DNA of 64,000 bases from Carposina sasakii (GCA_014607495.2 CP053175.1:3720001-3784000), one strand, 5' to 3'. Positions 51,806 to 62,805 are shown, counted from the stretch's first letter. Notes: generated by a model not told the origin, from the sequence alone. Translations and numbers: made by a program.

Positions 51806-51861
51806 CGACTGCGCCAGAAGGATGTGTTTCGAGTGCATACATGTATATTTCTTTGGCATTT

Positions 51862-52268
51862 TTTTATATATATTAAATAGGCTTACGCTTGACCATAACG
51901 CGCCTGATGGTAAGCACCGTTGTAAGATGGAGCGCGCTTGCCTAAAAGAAACCGGTTCACTCTCGATTTGAAGACCGCAAGATTATAATTCATGGGGAAC
52001 AGGGATTCAGGCAGGGAGTTCCACAACTTGGCCGTTCGCACTATGAATGTAGAAGCAAAACGATAAGTACGAGTTTTCGGCACTTCAACTGTAAACCGGT
52101 GTCGCCTTGACGTTTCTCTGGTCGTCCGGTGGTAGAAGGGTGCTGGGGGAATTAGGTCGTGAAGTCCCAACGCACACTCCCCGAAATGTAACCTGTAGAA
52201 TATCGAGAGACTTTCAACTTTACGTCGATGCTCAAGGCTTTGCAATCTAGCTTTGCACAGTGAGTCAT
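51862..52268 (-). pseudogene. LINE L copy 2, 5' truncated, inserted in repeat K
   Basis: Minus-strand frame 52245-51883 (120 residues): [20 protein letters not shown] to [15 protein letters not shown], the same C-terminal segment as 42573-43079. T7 at the 51862 side is the poly(A) tail in inverse. TTGGCA/ATTGCA at the two junctions may be the target duplication. It is truncated much closer to the 3' end than the other copy. Confidence 0.82.
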
Positions 52269-52315
52269 TGCATGCTGTAAAGCCTAAACAGTTTGTCGTA
52301 TTTGAGCTTAACTGG

Positions 52316-52555
52316 AGGGCAATTCTCGAAAAGTCTAGAGTTGGAACGAAGCCGAAACGGAACCGTTGTAGAACAAAGCAAAAATTACTTTACGGTGACA
52401 TAATATTTGTTTTTATTCTGTCATACTCGCGACCGATGCGTGCTAAAATATACCTTAATACTCTAGCGGTAAGTACCTATATTGCTTCGCACCGTGTTTT
52501 GTTAACGTTCCGTTAGTGGTTGCGTTTCGGCTTAAATTTTTTGTAGAATTGTCCC
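52316..52555. mobile_element. MITE V, about 240 bp, inserted in repeat K
   Basis: Left AGGGCAATTCTCGAAAAGTC and AAGCCGAAACGGAACC face right GGTTGCGTTTCGGCTT and TAGAATTGTCCCC. Inner arms GTAGAACAAAGC / GTTTTGTTAACG are weaker. Single copy in the window. Confidence 0.65.
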
Positions 52556-52563
52556 CTGCTAGC

Positions 52564-52699
52564 CTAGCATGACCTGCGAAACACGATATGATAAACCTAT
52601 TTATTGATATTTAGCCTGTCAAAATACGATAAATGTTGAATTTTGTATAGAGACGATGCGATATCGTTTGATACGATATCCACGATGCGAGTCGTGCAA
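52564..52699. mobile_element. MITE family M, copy 4, inverted
   Basis: CTAGCATGACCTGCGAAACA at the left is the M right end; CACGATGCGAGTCGTGCAAG at the right is the decayed M left end. CGATATCGTTTGATACGAT is the internal palindrome. Confidence 0.7.
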
Positions 52700-52900
52700 G
52701 GGATACTGTGTCAAAATTTTTGTGTAGTCGGATTTTTCTTTAAGTAAATGAGCATATTATTTTTTATAAGCTATTACATCCACATTATACAGGGTGTAAA
52801 CAAGGGTTTGCACCTTAGATCCTGTATACTTTTTTATATGTATTTAAGTAGACCGCAAAAATAGTCAATTTACCCAATGGACAAAGTCAGGAACAACCAG

Positions 52901-52950
52901 CTAGTAATTAAACTAGTAATTAAACTAGAAATTAAGCTAGTAACTAAACT
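52901..52950. repeat. 12-bp tandem repeat, about 4 units
   Basis: Unit CTAGTAATTAAA, with one A and one G variant, repeated head to tail. Confidence 0.7.
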
Positions 52951-53166
52951 AATATAACAAAAATAACATTATGAGTAATTACGATCTATAATAAACAATT
53001 CTCGTAATTTTCCTGTAATGAGGTTATCGTAGAATAAAATTTTCTTTAAATATCCCGCTATATTTACCGCTATAATACCAAGAAATAAGATCCACTAATA
53101 GACGCCAATCAGTGAATCGCCTACAAACGTAATATCGAAATAATTAATTAGAACTTATTATAAATA

Positions 53167-53262
53167 CAGGGTGTAACAAAAGGGGTATATTAAGCGAAAT
53201 GCTATGAAATTAGAGTAGACTATAGAAAACTTATCTACAAAATAATATAGCTGAAATCGCGA
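53167..53262 (+). mobile_element. MITE family B, left part
   Basis: CAGGGTGTAACAAAAGGGGT, TTAAGCGAAATGCTATGAAA, AGTAGACTATAGAAAAC. Right end absent. Confidence 0.7.
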
Positions 53263-53319
53263 TAGTGTGAACATTCTTGAATTGTTAAAGATTTCTTTAT
53301 ATTATTAGAAAAAGAAATA

Positions 53320-53512
53320 TGAAGCCAAAACTGCAAGATCATAAAATAGATCCTATAGACAGGTTTAGCATAGCCGGGTCAGGTATTAAAGATAAGTGAC
53401 AAGTTGCTAGCATATCGCCTGTGAGAATTCCCGAGTTCCTTAGTCGACTCTTACAACGTGCACGGAAGGAAATGCAGCTGATGTATTCTAGTGAAGCCGC
53501 GCATCAGTATAA
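53320..53512 (+). repeat. Interspersed repeat family I copy
   Basis: AGCCAAAACTGCAAGATCAT, AGCCGGGTCAGGTATTAAAG, GTGACAAGTTGCTAGC, TTCCTTAGTCGACTCTTACA and GAAGCCGCGCATCAG. Confidence 0.7.
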
Positions 53513-54019
53513 GATTAAATAATAAAATTGAAATCCCTTGTCCATCCTCTAGCTAATATATATTAGATTTTCAACCAGTATCAGTATAATGTCCCCTTTT
53601 CCTTTGGTATGTAGCTCACGTATAAGGTGGCAGTGTGGATGGCTTTATGTAGTAAAGGGAAAATCCGTAGCAGTATTTCTAGATTAAAAATATTGCAATG
53701 CGTCTTTTACAAGATTATCTCTTTCTCTCTTGAAATTTATTTCACTTACACACACACACAATAATAATACAAATAAAGTAACGAGAAAGGAATGTGAAAA
53801 TAAAGCTTTTTTCTATTAAAATTACATTATTTTAGTATCTAAGTAAGACAGTAAAAACATTCAGCGAAATATAAACAATAAAAATGGTGGTCTCACAAGA
53901 AAATACTGATTAACAACTATGTAGTTCGTTTTTGAACCTAAAAATACTACGTTACTCGAGTAATATGAATGACCATCAACAGAGCGTCTGTTGGTAAGTT
54001 TGTACATACATATATAGGT
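53513..54019. other. Small CA tract; no gene
   Basis: CACACACACACA at 53748-53760. A 73-codon reverse frame at 53861-54082 has no domain and overlaps repeat I. Confidence 0.4.
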
Positions 54020-54282
54020 ATATACACTACTGTATGCCCAAAATGGGGTGGATAGAACTACAGGATCATGAAGGTGATCCAACGGCCACGTTTAACATAA
54101 CGGGGACAGATAGCAAATGATTTGTCACTGCAAGTTGCTAGGGTTCGCTGCTTCATGTTGCTAGGTCATCGCTTGATAGAACTCTTAGCTCTTTAGCCGA
54201 GTCTTGCGACATACACGGAAGGAGATGCCGCTGATTCCTGCTCGTATTCTAGTCAAGACTCACATCAGCACAGAATTATAAG
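54020..54282 (+). repeat. Interspersed repeat family I, full length with duplications
   Basis: CACTACTGTATGCCCAAAAT, TACAGGATCATGAAGGTGAT, CATAACGGGGACAGAT, GTCATCGCTTGATAGAACTC, CGACATACACGGAAGGAGAT and ACATCAGCACAG. CAAGTTGCTAGG/CATGTTGCTAGG is duplicated and a CCTGCTCG insert splits the GATGTATTCTAG motif. Confidence 0.7.
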
Positions 54283-54717
54283 TATTTCGTACAATATAAT
54301 GTTAGTTGTACATACCTACCTACTTTAATGAGAACAGTATTAAAACAGATCGTATTCATATTTTGAACAAGAAATAAGTTACAATATTACACTTTAAAAA
54401 TTCAATTCAAGTTCTTGGCTCAGCTCCGCATAACGTCGTATTGAAAAGGAATTTTTCAGTCGATTGGCAAATTAGAAGTCGAACAAGATAGCCGTAGTTT
54501 AACTTCAGGTTTATTCGCTTTTTCACTTTTTCTATTCGTTAGCAGAGTTTCAAGTTACGTGCATCAAAAAAACTTTGGTACTAACACCCTAGATAAGTCT
54601 ACCCTAATTGCACTAAAATTGGGATGACCCTATTCCGGTTTATCTGTGAATTAGCACAAATCGGTCTGTTTTTTAACATTAAAATGACAAAATCAATCCG
54701 GGAGTTGCAACTGCGGC
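54283..54717. other. No recognised feature
   Basis: AT-rich; nothing supported. Confidence 0.4.
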
Positions 54718-54886
54718 TACTTATCTTTTCACACAGTTCATAGTGACGATCACTCATTGAAACTCAATTAAATGGAAGTTGCACGTATGTGTGTATTGCC
54801 AAATTTTCTTCAGGCAAGGCATTATGTCACTTCCATTTGTTAAGTTTCAATGGCTAATCATCATTATGAACTGTCAAAAGATAGCC
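54718..54886. mobile_element. Inverted-repeat MITE, about 169 bp
   Basis: TATCTTTTCACACAGTTCAT faces ATGAACTGTCAAAAGATA, and CATTGAAACTCAATTAAATG faces CATTTGTTAAGTTTCAATG. The arms are about 62 bases with scattered mismatches. The 64-codon frame 54779-54973 lies partly in the right arm and is not a gene. Confidence 0.7.
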
Positions 54887-55069
54887 AATACAGGTGCAGC
54901 AGGTCTCTGGTTATGTATAATGTTTGACATGAATGTTGCTGGTGCCGTTGGTATTATACCTACAACGTATTAGGGAAAATATCAGCTGATGAGAATTGCG
55001 CCATTTTGTTTTTAGATAAATTAAGTAGACATTATGTCCGGGGAAGTGAGAATCGGGGCATAGATTTAT

Positions 55070-55195
55070 TATCTACGGACTGATTTTTCCAATATTAATG
55101 AAATTTGGTGCTGTCTTACTTTAAAGGTAGATCAAACAACATCAACTTCATCCTTCAGATAAGCAATCTGAACATTAAAAAAAAACTCTCCTTAA
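55070..55195. repeat. Decayed relative of the 21150 MITE
   Basis: CGGACTGATTTTTCCAATAT, CAACATCAACTTCATCCTTC, AGATAAGCAATCTGAACATT. The arms are poorly kept. Confidence 0.45.
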
Positions 55196-55572
55196 AATCG
55201 TAAGCAAAGATTATGCATTTGATATTGCATAGGGCTTTTATGCAATCAATAAACTAAATAACCACACACTGCGTTAGTTATTCATTCATCAACTTACTAT
55301 ACTCGTACTTACTATACTACTATACTTACGTAAGCTAATTTTATAGAACCTAACCTATAATAAAATATATAAAACCACGTCAAACCTGGAGTCTTCCTAA
55401 CAATGCAGTACCTATCAAGGGCCTCGCGAGAGGCCCTCCACTGTCTTCGTAAAAACCATTGTTCTGAAAGCTTTTGATACCTCTGCTAGCTAACTATAAC
55501 CTTTATAAAGGCTCTACAGAGGTTCTTTAGAAGTTCTATAAAGGCATATAAGAGAGTTATTTATAGATTATA

Positions 55573-55788
55573 CAGGGTGATTTTTGGTCGTCAACGTTCC
55601 CGAAAACTACGGAATCTCCTCATCATCACGATCATTTTTCTCAATGGAATACCTGGCGCGTGTTGCAAGATTTTTTCACAAGAAATAATTAATATCTGTC
55701 TATGAAATTTTTTTTTGGCATAAACTTACTTTTTTTGATGTATAGAGTACGTACCCTTTGTTAAGGGTGGCAACGAAAAAACATCCTG
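55573..55788 (-). mobile_element. MITE family A, copy 8 (internally deleted), reverse
   Basis: CAGGGTGATTTTTGGTCGTC to ACGAAAAAACATCCTG, TA on both sides, 216 bp; the central third is missing. Confidence 0.85.
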
Positions 55789-56490
55789 TATAAGCTTTTG
55801 AAGGTGCGGTTGATCGATATTTATTTATTTATTGTTATTATTTGTTATAGGAAAAGTTTATTTTCATGATTCAGAATAATTAATAATAGGCAAACATGTA
55901 CCACCCTAGGCCGCATCTTGCTTAACATCAGGCACGATGGCGGTCAAATGTTTGCCTAGCTAATTGTAAAAAAAAAATGAAATTGGAATCTTATGGGAAT
56001 CTTCTTTACAAGATGTAATTGTAATAATAGAGGTAAGCTAAACAAAATGCTATTAATAAAGCATTACCAGTATAAGGTAACCTATCCCCAAATATTAAGA
56101 CATGAAATTACTTTTATTTTATTTAAATTTTATAAATGAGTTGTTTAGAAATATCTCGGCGTGCTGTAAACCAGAATGTGTCGAACTTATAATGATACTG
56201 TTGCACAACATTCTTTTCTGGATATTTTCGAGAGTAGACTCCATAGATTTAAGAAATTAATTTATAGGACAATTTGTACTACATAGATTTAAAAAAATTG
56301 TTAGTAGTTTAAGATTTTCTTTTGTTATTTTTCTAATGATGTGATGCGCTTAGAACATATTGTGTATTAATGTGCCAACATTGTAAAGAGTTACAGTCTA
56401 GTTTAATTTTATGAATGTGTAGGATTATATTAATTACAGATTGTAACTTGTTTTGTTAGCCAAATAAAATAAATAAATAAATAAAAATAA
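55789..56490. other. LINE 3' end relics
   Basis: At 55900-55962 GGCCGCATCTTGCTTAACAT, CAGGCACGATGGCGGTCAAA and GTTTGCCTAG look like a LINE 3' UTR of the L kind. At 56400-56490 TTGTTAGCCAAATAAAATAA with a (AATA)n tail looks like another LINE end with its poly(A)-like tail. Confidence 0.45.
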
Positions 56491-56645
56491 ATCCAGGGCA
56501 TAAGGCTACTTTCATAGGGGGTGTTTTTTGTGACCACGCTGGCGGGTTGGTGACCTCAGTGTGATTTTCGGACTATGTTGTCAATACGGGAGGCGCTGCA
56601 CACCACCCGGAAGCTCATAATCGCATCATACAATACCCATACTGA
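56491..56645 (-). mobile_element. RTE-tailed repeat H, middle part, reverse
   Basis: CCAGGGCATAAGGCTACTTT, TGACCACGCTGGCGGGTTGG, TTCGGACTATGTTGTCAATA, CGGGAGGCGCTGC. The RTE-like tail is missing. Confidence 0.75.
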
Positions 56646-57244
56646 AATTGGGGATCAGTGTGAAAGAGGTAAAAGTACTTCCTTCTATTATTTCCTTCTT
56701 TTCACTGCGCTCTGTGAGACAATCTCTTTAATCTAAAAAATAATCTAAGTTGCTAACATCTTGGCATAGACCACGAAGTAAGGACTGAAGGAGATATTAA
56801 TAATGTAGACCTGTGAACGCTAAACAAAATTACGTGGGGCAGTACCTACGAGCTTATGAGAGGCCAAACTATTTTATACATGATAGTGTGTGTGTGTCGG
56901 TCAAAACAGACTATTAACCACCGATGACGTGGCGATACGTCGAGATCAGACACGTGGGATCGCGTGAAATGTTGCTAATGTGACTATAACCATATAAAAT
57001 GTATGGGATTGATATGTATGAACACACGTGACGTGACGTCGGGTGTTAATATAGTCTCTTTTGACCATTATGTACTTGTTTGTATATGAACAAACATTAC
57101 GCCAACTCCACATTATTCTTATACTTTGATGTAGACTAACGAGAATTAAAGTAATGGCAAAAATGTACACTTTCCTGTAGCCTGCCACAAAGAGATGCCT
57201 CTGGCTTTGCCAAAGGGTAATTAACCTTAAGGGAAGGGGTGGAC
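56646..57244. other. No recognised feature
   Basis: An 80-codon reverse frame (56946-57188) has no domain; I treat it as chance. Confidence 0.4.
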
Positions 57245-57432
57245 GAGCGGTTTTACTAAGTAAAACAAAACTGTCTTTTTATTCGGAATGAAATGTAACC
57301 TATGTCCTTTCTCATGGTGTAGACTACATGTGTACCAAATTTTATTTAAATAGGTTAAGTAGTTTTAGAGTGAAAGCGCGAGACAGGCCTACAGACAGAT
57401 AGAGTCACTTTCGCTTTTATTTCGAATATAAG
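57245..57432 (-). mobile_element. Helitron fragment, reverse
   Basis: AATGAAATGTAACCTATGTC, TGTACCAAATTTTATTTAAA, AGTGAAAGCGCGAGACAGGC and AGTCACTTTCGCTTTTAT follow the 32119 copy. Termini decayed. Confidence 0.55.
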
Positions 57433-57929
57433 TAATATTGATTAAGGAATAAAATTGCTTTTTATAAAATCTGTGTCGTCGATATATCACGTCATAATGT
57501 CATAGTCTTATTGGTTGGCGACTTTACGCTAACGAGGGCGACTTCGTATCCCTAACTCACGATCAGCGTACAAAACCGTTGATATAATCCGCAGATCTGC
57601 GAAAATCCTAACCTTAAGGCCGAAAACAAAGGACTGTTATATTAAATTTCTTAGGTGCTAACTCCGTGTACGGGCTTCAGCACCCAACCTTAGGACGCTT
57701 TCTCATTAGAATAACTATGGTGTCGTCACTAGCCGCATTGCCATGAAAATTAAAAGCTACTACATACTTTAGAGAAAATTTCCGGTGTTTGTTAAAGTGA
57801 TACATATACTAGAAACAAGTATTATTATCCTGGGGCTTTCTCGGCAGAACGGAAACCACTGAGATAAAGCAATGTTTTTGAAATTTGATTGTCCCATATA
57901 AACAGCTTAGGAACGTTTATGCCATTTTG
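57433..57929. other. No recognised feature
   Basis: Nothing supported. Confidence 0.4.
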
Positions 57930-58018
57930 AAAAGGAAACACGTGATTGCGAGTCTTACACTTTGGACTATATTTTCACTGCATTTAGCTTAACATACCTC
58001 TTCTAATACACCATGTAT
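57930..58018. mobile_element. MITE family B, right part
   Basis: AACACGTGATTGCGAGTCTT, then TTTAGCTTAACATACCTCTT, CTAATACACCATG. The left end is not found. Confidence 0.5.
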
Positions 58019-58039
58019 AGATAGATTAGTACAATCTGG

Positions 58040-58295
58040 TGTCCCAGCCATGTGGTGTCGGCAGCGTAGAATAATAGCATACCAGGCCTACCCGTGGGTA
58101 TCATAAGATGCGATTAAGTGTTTCCGAGAGGTAGACAACAGTGCCTCCTGTGTTGATAGCATAGTCCGAAAATCACGCTGCATACAACCCGCCTGCCCAG
58201 CATGGTGAGTGTGGACAAAAAACCCCAAATGGCAGTAGTCTTGTGGCGTGCTCTGGGGGAGGCCTACGTCCAGTGGACTGCAACAGGCTGATGTG
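58040..58295 (+). mobile_element. RTE-tailed repeat H, near full length
   Basis: GGTGTCGGCAGCGTAGAATA, GCCTACCCGTGGGTATCATA, GATAGCATAGTCCGAAAATC, CCGCCTGCCCAGCATGGTGA and GGGGGAGGCCTACGTCCAGT. The tail is TGATGTGTATGTGTG. Confidence 0.8.
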
Positions 58296-58564
58296 TATGT
58301 GTGTGGTGTCCTAGTCAGTAAGGTCCATTAGAGTGTTAGTCCAAGTTATGTGCCGTGGGTTTGCCCAGGGTTTATAGTTTCATTAAGAGATTAGAGATAA
58401 GTGTTATGTCTTTGTACCGGCGGTTTTGTTGGGATATGTTAATTTTAAACTAAACTACGGTTTTGGCTAGTGAGTTTGACGCAAGTAACTGTATATAGGT
58501 ATAATATATCATATCAAGTTTGTCTGTTTATTGGAGTTATGGCAGTTAAAAAATTATGTGGCCT

Positions 58565-58772
58565 CTTAGCTAATACATACATACATATAATCACGCCTTT
58601 ATCCCTTACGGGGTAGGCAGAGCACCAAGGGCCGATAGGACCACATGGTGCCACTTCTGACCAATTTTGAGGGTTTAGTTGAGATGTACAAGTTCGGTTA
58701 GTAGTGACAGGTGGTCAGCCCATCGCCTACAAAACACCAAGACCCTCTTGTCCCTCTACTGACTTGTACAGA
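58565..58772 (-). mobile_element. Retroposon D, reverse
   Basis: TACATACATACATATAATCA, CGGGGTAGGCAGAGCACCAA, GGTCAGCCCATCGCCTACAA, GACCCTCTTGTCCCTCTACT and GACTTGTACAG. About 35 bases shorter at its 5' side than 39081. Two overlapping frames start in it and are not genes. Confidence 0.82.
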
Positions 58773-58921
58773 TAATAGAATAGAAGTCAAAATAACATTC
58801 CAGAGAATTTTTATCTGTCCATCTCCGTCAAAAGGAGTTCTAACTTTAAAAAATATAAAGGTTTTACCTAAACACGAGTACAATATGAACAATATTATGG
58901 AAAAGTTAAGGATGAAACCAG

Positions 58922-59042
58922 TGGGGTAAGCACGAACCTTTTTACGCGACGTAACGCTAGCGACTCGCTAACAAAATCTATGTGATGTGACAGTTTGACG
59001 CTAGCGTTACGGACTATCGAGAGGTTCGTACTCACCCCTCTG
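58922..59042. mobile_element. Palindromic MITE family J, copy 3 (complete)
   Basis: GTGGGGTAAGCACGAACC to GAGGTTCGTACTCACCCCTC, 121 bp, with inverted GCTAGCG and GTTACG arms. A 64-codon reverse frame crosses it and yields the same peptide type as 2410. Confidence 0.85.
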
Positions 59043-59194
59043 TTAGCTATATAATGATGTGAAGTCCACACGGGCGGAGTAGTGGGCAACAGATAGTTTT
59101 AAGATTATACCTACATAAATACCTACATAAATACATAAACCTTAGGAATTGTTTCCAAAATAAAGTAGCCAGCAACTGCTGGAATATTTCTATA

Positions 59195-59592
59195 TTGGAT
59201 CTTCTATCCTACAGCCACGTATTAGCATAGCTATGGCAGATGAAGAAGAGTGAGAGTACGCCTGAGTTCCTTAGTATATCCTCGCAACATGCACTTCGGT
59301 GCATGGAGATGCAGTTGATGTTTTTTTTACACATTTCACAACACTTTGACCTAGTCCCACACTATGATCCCTAAGGTCTTGTGTCGTGGGTACTAAGCAA
59401 CGGTATATAAATACATAGATACTTAAAGAAACATCCATGACTCGGAAACAAACGTCGATATTCATCATATCAATGTTTGCACCTACCGGGATTCGATCCC
59501 AGGACCTATGGCGTCGCAGGCAGGCCCCTACCTACTACACCAATTAGTCGTCAAATTATTATAGTGAAACCTGAATCAGCACAATTTTTTAC
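59195..59592 (+). repeat. Interspersed repeat family I, split by SINE E
   Basis: TCTTCTATCCTACAGCCACG, GCCTGAGTTCCTTAG and GGAGATGCAGTTGATG on the left; TTATAGTGAAACCTGAATCA and GCACA on the right. The SINE lies exactly in the GATGTATTCTAGTG motif. Confidence 0.7.
59322..59557 (-). mobile_element. SINE family E, full length, reverse, inside repeat I
   Basis: T8 on the left (poly(A) in inverse), ACACATTTCACAACACTTTG, AGGTCTTGTGTCGTGGGTAC, ACCGGGATTCGATCCCAGGA and CACCAATTAGTCGTC. Confidence 0.85.
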
Positions 59593-59629
59593 TTTATCAT
59601 ATAGGTCTTCTACAGTATGTATGTTTTAT

Positions 59630-59815
59630 ATAAATTATTAATAAAGAAATGAAAAAAAAAAATCACCCGATTGAGATTTAAACTCACGACCTCTCGCAAA
59701 CCGTACTTTCGCTCTAACCATCTAAGCCATCGGGTCAATTAACTCGGATGACGAATTTTACCATCTCTTTTACATTACGTTTTCGGCGATGTTATTTTTT
59801 CATCCCGATAGCTAT
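59630..59815 (-). mobile_element. SINE family F, full length, reverse
   Basis: AATGAAAAAAAAAAATCACC (tail), inverse B box GAGATTTAAACTCACGACC, inverse A box TCTAAGCCATCGGGT, and body to CAAATCTCGGTAAACAG. AGTATGTTTT-like bases at both ends may be the target duplication. Confidence 0.82.
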
Positions 59816-60399
59816 ACACTAGCCAAATCTCGGTAAACAGTATGTTTTGTTATAACCATGCAATGCAATCCTCTTTTTAACAATATAAAAGGTAACAAAT
59901 AATATACAGGAAAACAAAAGATGTCAAAAATTCCCCAACGTAAACTCCCCTAAAATTACCTCATTTGAGCCTACACACACAAACTTGGGGGTATATTTCT
60001 TGATTTTTAAAAGTATTCACATTAAGAGATATGTCCCCCTCGTAACAATTTCTTTTTATTGAGATAGATGTCCCTTGCACTCGGGGGAGTAGGTACAGGG
60101 GAGTTTCTGAAAGAAGTGAATTTTGACTTTTTAATGTTTCGGGGAAATTGCTCTTTTGTTTTTATTTGCTAGCCATGGTTTTAAGTCAATCTGTAGGAGA
60201 ATGGGCGTTTTTCACTAGGCGACACGGCCACAACACGGCCACGACTATGACACGACCACGCTCCATCATCAGATCATCTCTATGTCATAATAATATTACA
60301 TTGTCATCCGATTTACATATGTATGCAAAAGTTCGGCTCAATCGTAAACTGGGAAGTGCACCAAATTTAACTTGCAAGATTTGATAACAGACAACAGGA
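59816..60399. other. No gene; short internal repeats at 60205-60265
   Basis: GACACGGCCACAACACGGCC and ACGACTATGACACGACCACG give a loose 11-bp periodic block. The 78-codon frame 60148-60384 crosses it and has no domain. Confidence 0.4.
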
Positions 60400-60642
60400 C
60401 AGGTGAAACTAAATAAAAGCTTGTTAAAAATAGCCCACTATAAATAACTCCAAAATTTTAGACTCGAAATCACTTGTTTATTTTTTCAGATAGTATGGAG
60501 AATTTCTTAACAATACAGGGAATGTATGTACATATAATGTTGAAAATAAACATGTGATTTCGAGTCTCAAATGGGAATATGATCTTTATGGTGGGCTGTA
60601 CGTATAGCATCTCATTTAACAAACCCCTTTTGTTACACCCTG
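60400..60642. mobile_element. MITE family B, near full length, left end decayed
   Basis: CAGGTGAAACTAAATAAAAG at the left; AGACTCGAAATCACTTG / ACATGTGATTTCGAGTCT inner arms; AACCCCTTTTGTTACACCCT and G at the right with TA. Confidence 0.75.
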
Positions 60643-60904
60643 TATATAAGAAAGAATTTATTCATACAATTTTTACAAAATTTAGGACTAGACATAGAAT
60701 AAATAACTACTACAGCATTGCCCACAATCATTATTTACCACTTTACCGAGTCAACTCCACAGAATGAGAGTTGACGCGCAGTTACATCCGCAGTACACGC
60801 TCCGGGTAGTTTGTCTCATTTTCTCATGTGTCAGTGGACTATAGAGTGGCATAGAGTAGCGTTACTGTAAATAGTTTTTGAAAGGATGTTGTGTTAGTAT
60901 TTAA

Positions 60905-61050
60905 TATCTTTACATACATACATACATAAAAACACGCCTTTTTCCCAGACGGATAGCCATAGATTACGAATCTCTACTTGTTACGGTCCTGCAATACATA
61001 TATATATAGCTTCATCTACTTTTATGATATTCTTCATGCACGCTCTAATA
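60905..61050 (-). mobile_element. LINE R 3' end, reverse
   Basis: TACATACATACATAAAAACA, CGCCTTTTTCCCAGACGGAT, ACTTGTTACGGTCCTGC, CTTCATCTACTTTTATGATA. Same family as 13620, more decayed. Confidence 0.65.
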
Positions 61051-61201
61051 ACTTTATTTATCTTATCATTTAATTAATTCTTTTTTTATAGACTGAGGAC
61101 TAAGCTAGACAGTACTAGCGGAAAAATTGATTTGTTTAAAAGTTTTAAGGAAAATCTGTAGTCTAAGTCTAATAATTGAAAGTTTATAGTAAGCATACAA
61201 A

Positions 61202-61412
61202 AGGCCACGTGGCGTTGGCAGAGTAAAATAGCACCAACCCATGTCTGCCCGTGGGTATCGTAAGAGGCGATCAAGGATTTGCAGGAGGTGGGCAAGAAAT
61301 ACTCCTGTGTTGACAACATAGTCTGACTTCTCAGCGTGGTAACTATGGGCAAAAACCGTCATATGGCAGTAGCCTTGCGGCGTGTCCTGTGGGAAGCCTA
61401 CGTCCAGCAGTG
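61202..61412 (+). mobile_element. RTE-tailed repeat H copy
   Basis: CCACGTGGCGTTGGCAGAGT, CATGTCTGCCCGTGGGTATC, TCCTGTGTTGACAACATAGT, CCTTGCGGCGTGTCCTGTGG, CTACGTCCAGCAGTGGA. A 30-base middle part is missing. The overlapping 85- and 88-codon reverse frames are not genes. Confidence 0.8.
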
Positions 61413-61930
61413 GATTTATGTGTCTGTATGCGTATATAAAGTTTGAAATTTATTTAGTTTTACAATATATTCTACTCCATTCATGTCTCTATCCGTGAAA
61501 ATACGAGCACACCAAATCCCGGCGCCTACTGCACTCGTTTGCATATATTAAGTTAATTGTTGTACACATCGGTGCTCATTGCTGTTTGTCACAATGCGAC
61601 ACTACCTTATACACACCACGCCCATTATCTCCCAAAGAGGTTGGGCAGAAGTGTGCAAATTACACACCAACTTTTCACCATTTACCCTATTAATTCCCAC
61701 GTGTATTTTTTATTTTTGTCAAAATAATACCTTAGTATATAATACTTAGCTTCTAAGTGAGAAGAAAATGGTTGCCGAACTTTATTTTCTCCATCAATAT
61801 CATTGCGGACGATTTAAGGCAAGCAATTTAAGAGGTCGATTTAAATTTCAAATATCTTCACTCGAATTGGGGTGAGTTATAAACATGGAGTAAATTCAAC
61901 GAGGAGATGTTACAGGTATACTTATTCTTA
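61413..61930. other. Repeat W copy 2; otherwise blank
   Basis: At 61615-61700 CCCAAAGAGGTTGGGCAGAA, GTGTGCAAATTACACACCAA and TTTCACCATTTACCCTATTA recall 36735. No gene. Confidence 0.4.
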
Positions 61931-61934
61931 TCAT

Positions 61935-62068
61935 TTATTTCGCACATACAGAAAAAATATAAATTACCTACAATTATTTTACATAAAAGGAGAGATATAT
62001 TATGTACGATAGCAAGCTTATCTCTACAAGCGATCTTTTACAGCAAGCCAACCAAATAAAGTGTTTTT
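61935..62068. repeat. LINE-like 3' UTR repeat S
   Basis: ATTTCGCACATACAGAAAAA, GTACGATAGCAAGCTTATCT and AAGCGATCTTTTACAGCAAG share layout with 10285-10395. Confidence 0.45.
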
Positions 62069-62560
62069 ATTTTATTTCCTAAGTAAACTTGTTCAGTGAA
62101 CATTGTCTTGCTAACCAAAAATGGCAAAAATAGAGTAGGCAGTTAGCCAATTGATGCTCTTGCCGCTGTTATAAAATGTTTACTACCATAAATTTACATT
62201 TTCTTAACAAAATTTTGATCACAATTTTAGATATTGTTGAAAAATAGATTGATAATAAAAATTTCAAAAAAAAAAACAAAATAGAATGTAAAAACATATA
62301 CGTTCTCATCATATTATCAAAGCCGTCGATGTTTTATCATTTTGAACAACACATCAAACAGTTCCTTATATAGTTTAACAATTTTTATCATTGCCCAGAC
62401 TGAGTGTCAGAAAATATTAGTAAACATCACTAGATCTTCACAGTTCCTCTTAAATACTACATGGTTATAACAGGTCGGTTTGACGAAATCAAAATGTAAA
62501 GGAAGTCAATTCTATTCATTTATATATTTCAATAACAGATTTATACATTCATATAGGACA
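62069..62560. other. No recognised feature
   Basis: AT-rich; nothing supported. Confidence 0.4.
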
Positions 62561-62564
62561 CGGC

Positions 62565-62722
62565 TGAGTTCCCGAAATGGGGTAAACAGAACTGCAGGAT
62601 CATTAGGAGATCCCACAGCCACGTAGCTTATCGCCTGAGAGAATGCCCGAGTTCCTTAGTCGACTCTTACGACATGGACAGAAGGAGATGCAGCTGATGT
62701 AGTCTAGTGAAGCCCCGGATCA
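62565..62722 (+). repeat. Interspersed repeat family I copy
   Basis: CACGGCTGAGTTCCCGAAAT, ACAGAACTGCAGGATCATTA, GGAGATCCCACAGCCACGTA, GAGAATGCCCGAGTTCCTTA and GAAGCCCCGGATCAACAC; the AGCGGGGTCAGATATAAAAG part is deleted. Confidence 0.7.
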
Positions 62723-62768
62723 ACACGGGGATAAATTACATACTTACATAATACACACGGTTGTGGTA

Positions 62769-62770
<2 letters not shown>

Positions 62771-62802
<32 letters not shown>
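62771..62802. repeat. (AT)16 microsatellite
   Basis: An uninterrupted AT dinucleotide run of 32 bases. Confidence 0.95.

Positions 62803-62805
<3 letters not shown>

Larger units (their letters stand above)
51806..52770 (+). repeat. Repeat family K, broken by three insertions
   Basis: K pieces occur in order at 51806-51861 (TCGACTGCGCCAGAAGGATG, CTTTGGCA), 52269-52313 (TGCTGTAAAGCCTAAACAGT, GTATTTGAGCTTA) and 52700-52770 (GGATACTGTGTCAAAATTTT, CTTTAAGTAAATGAGCATA). Between them lie LINE L, a MITE (V) and MITE M. Confidence 0.7.
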
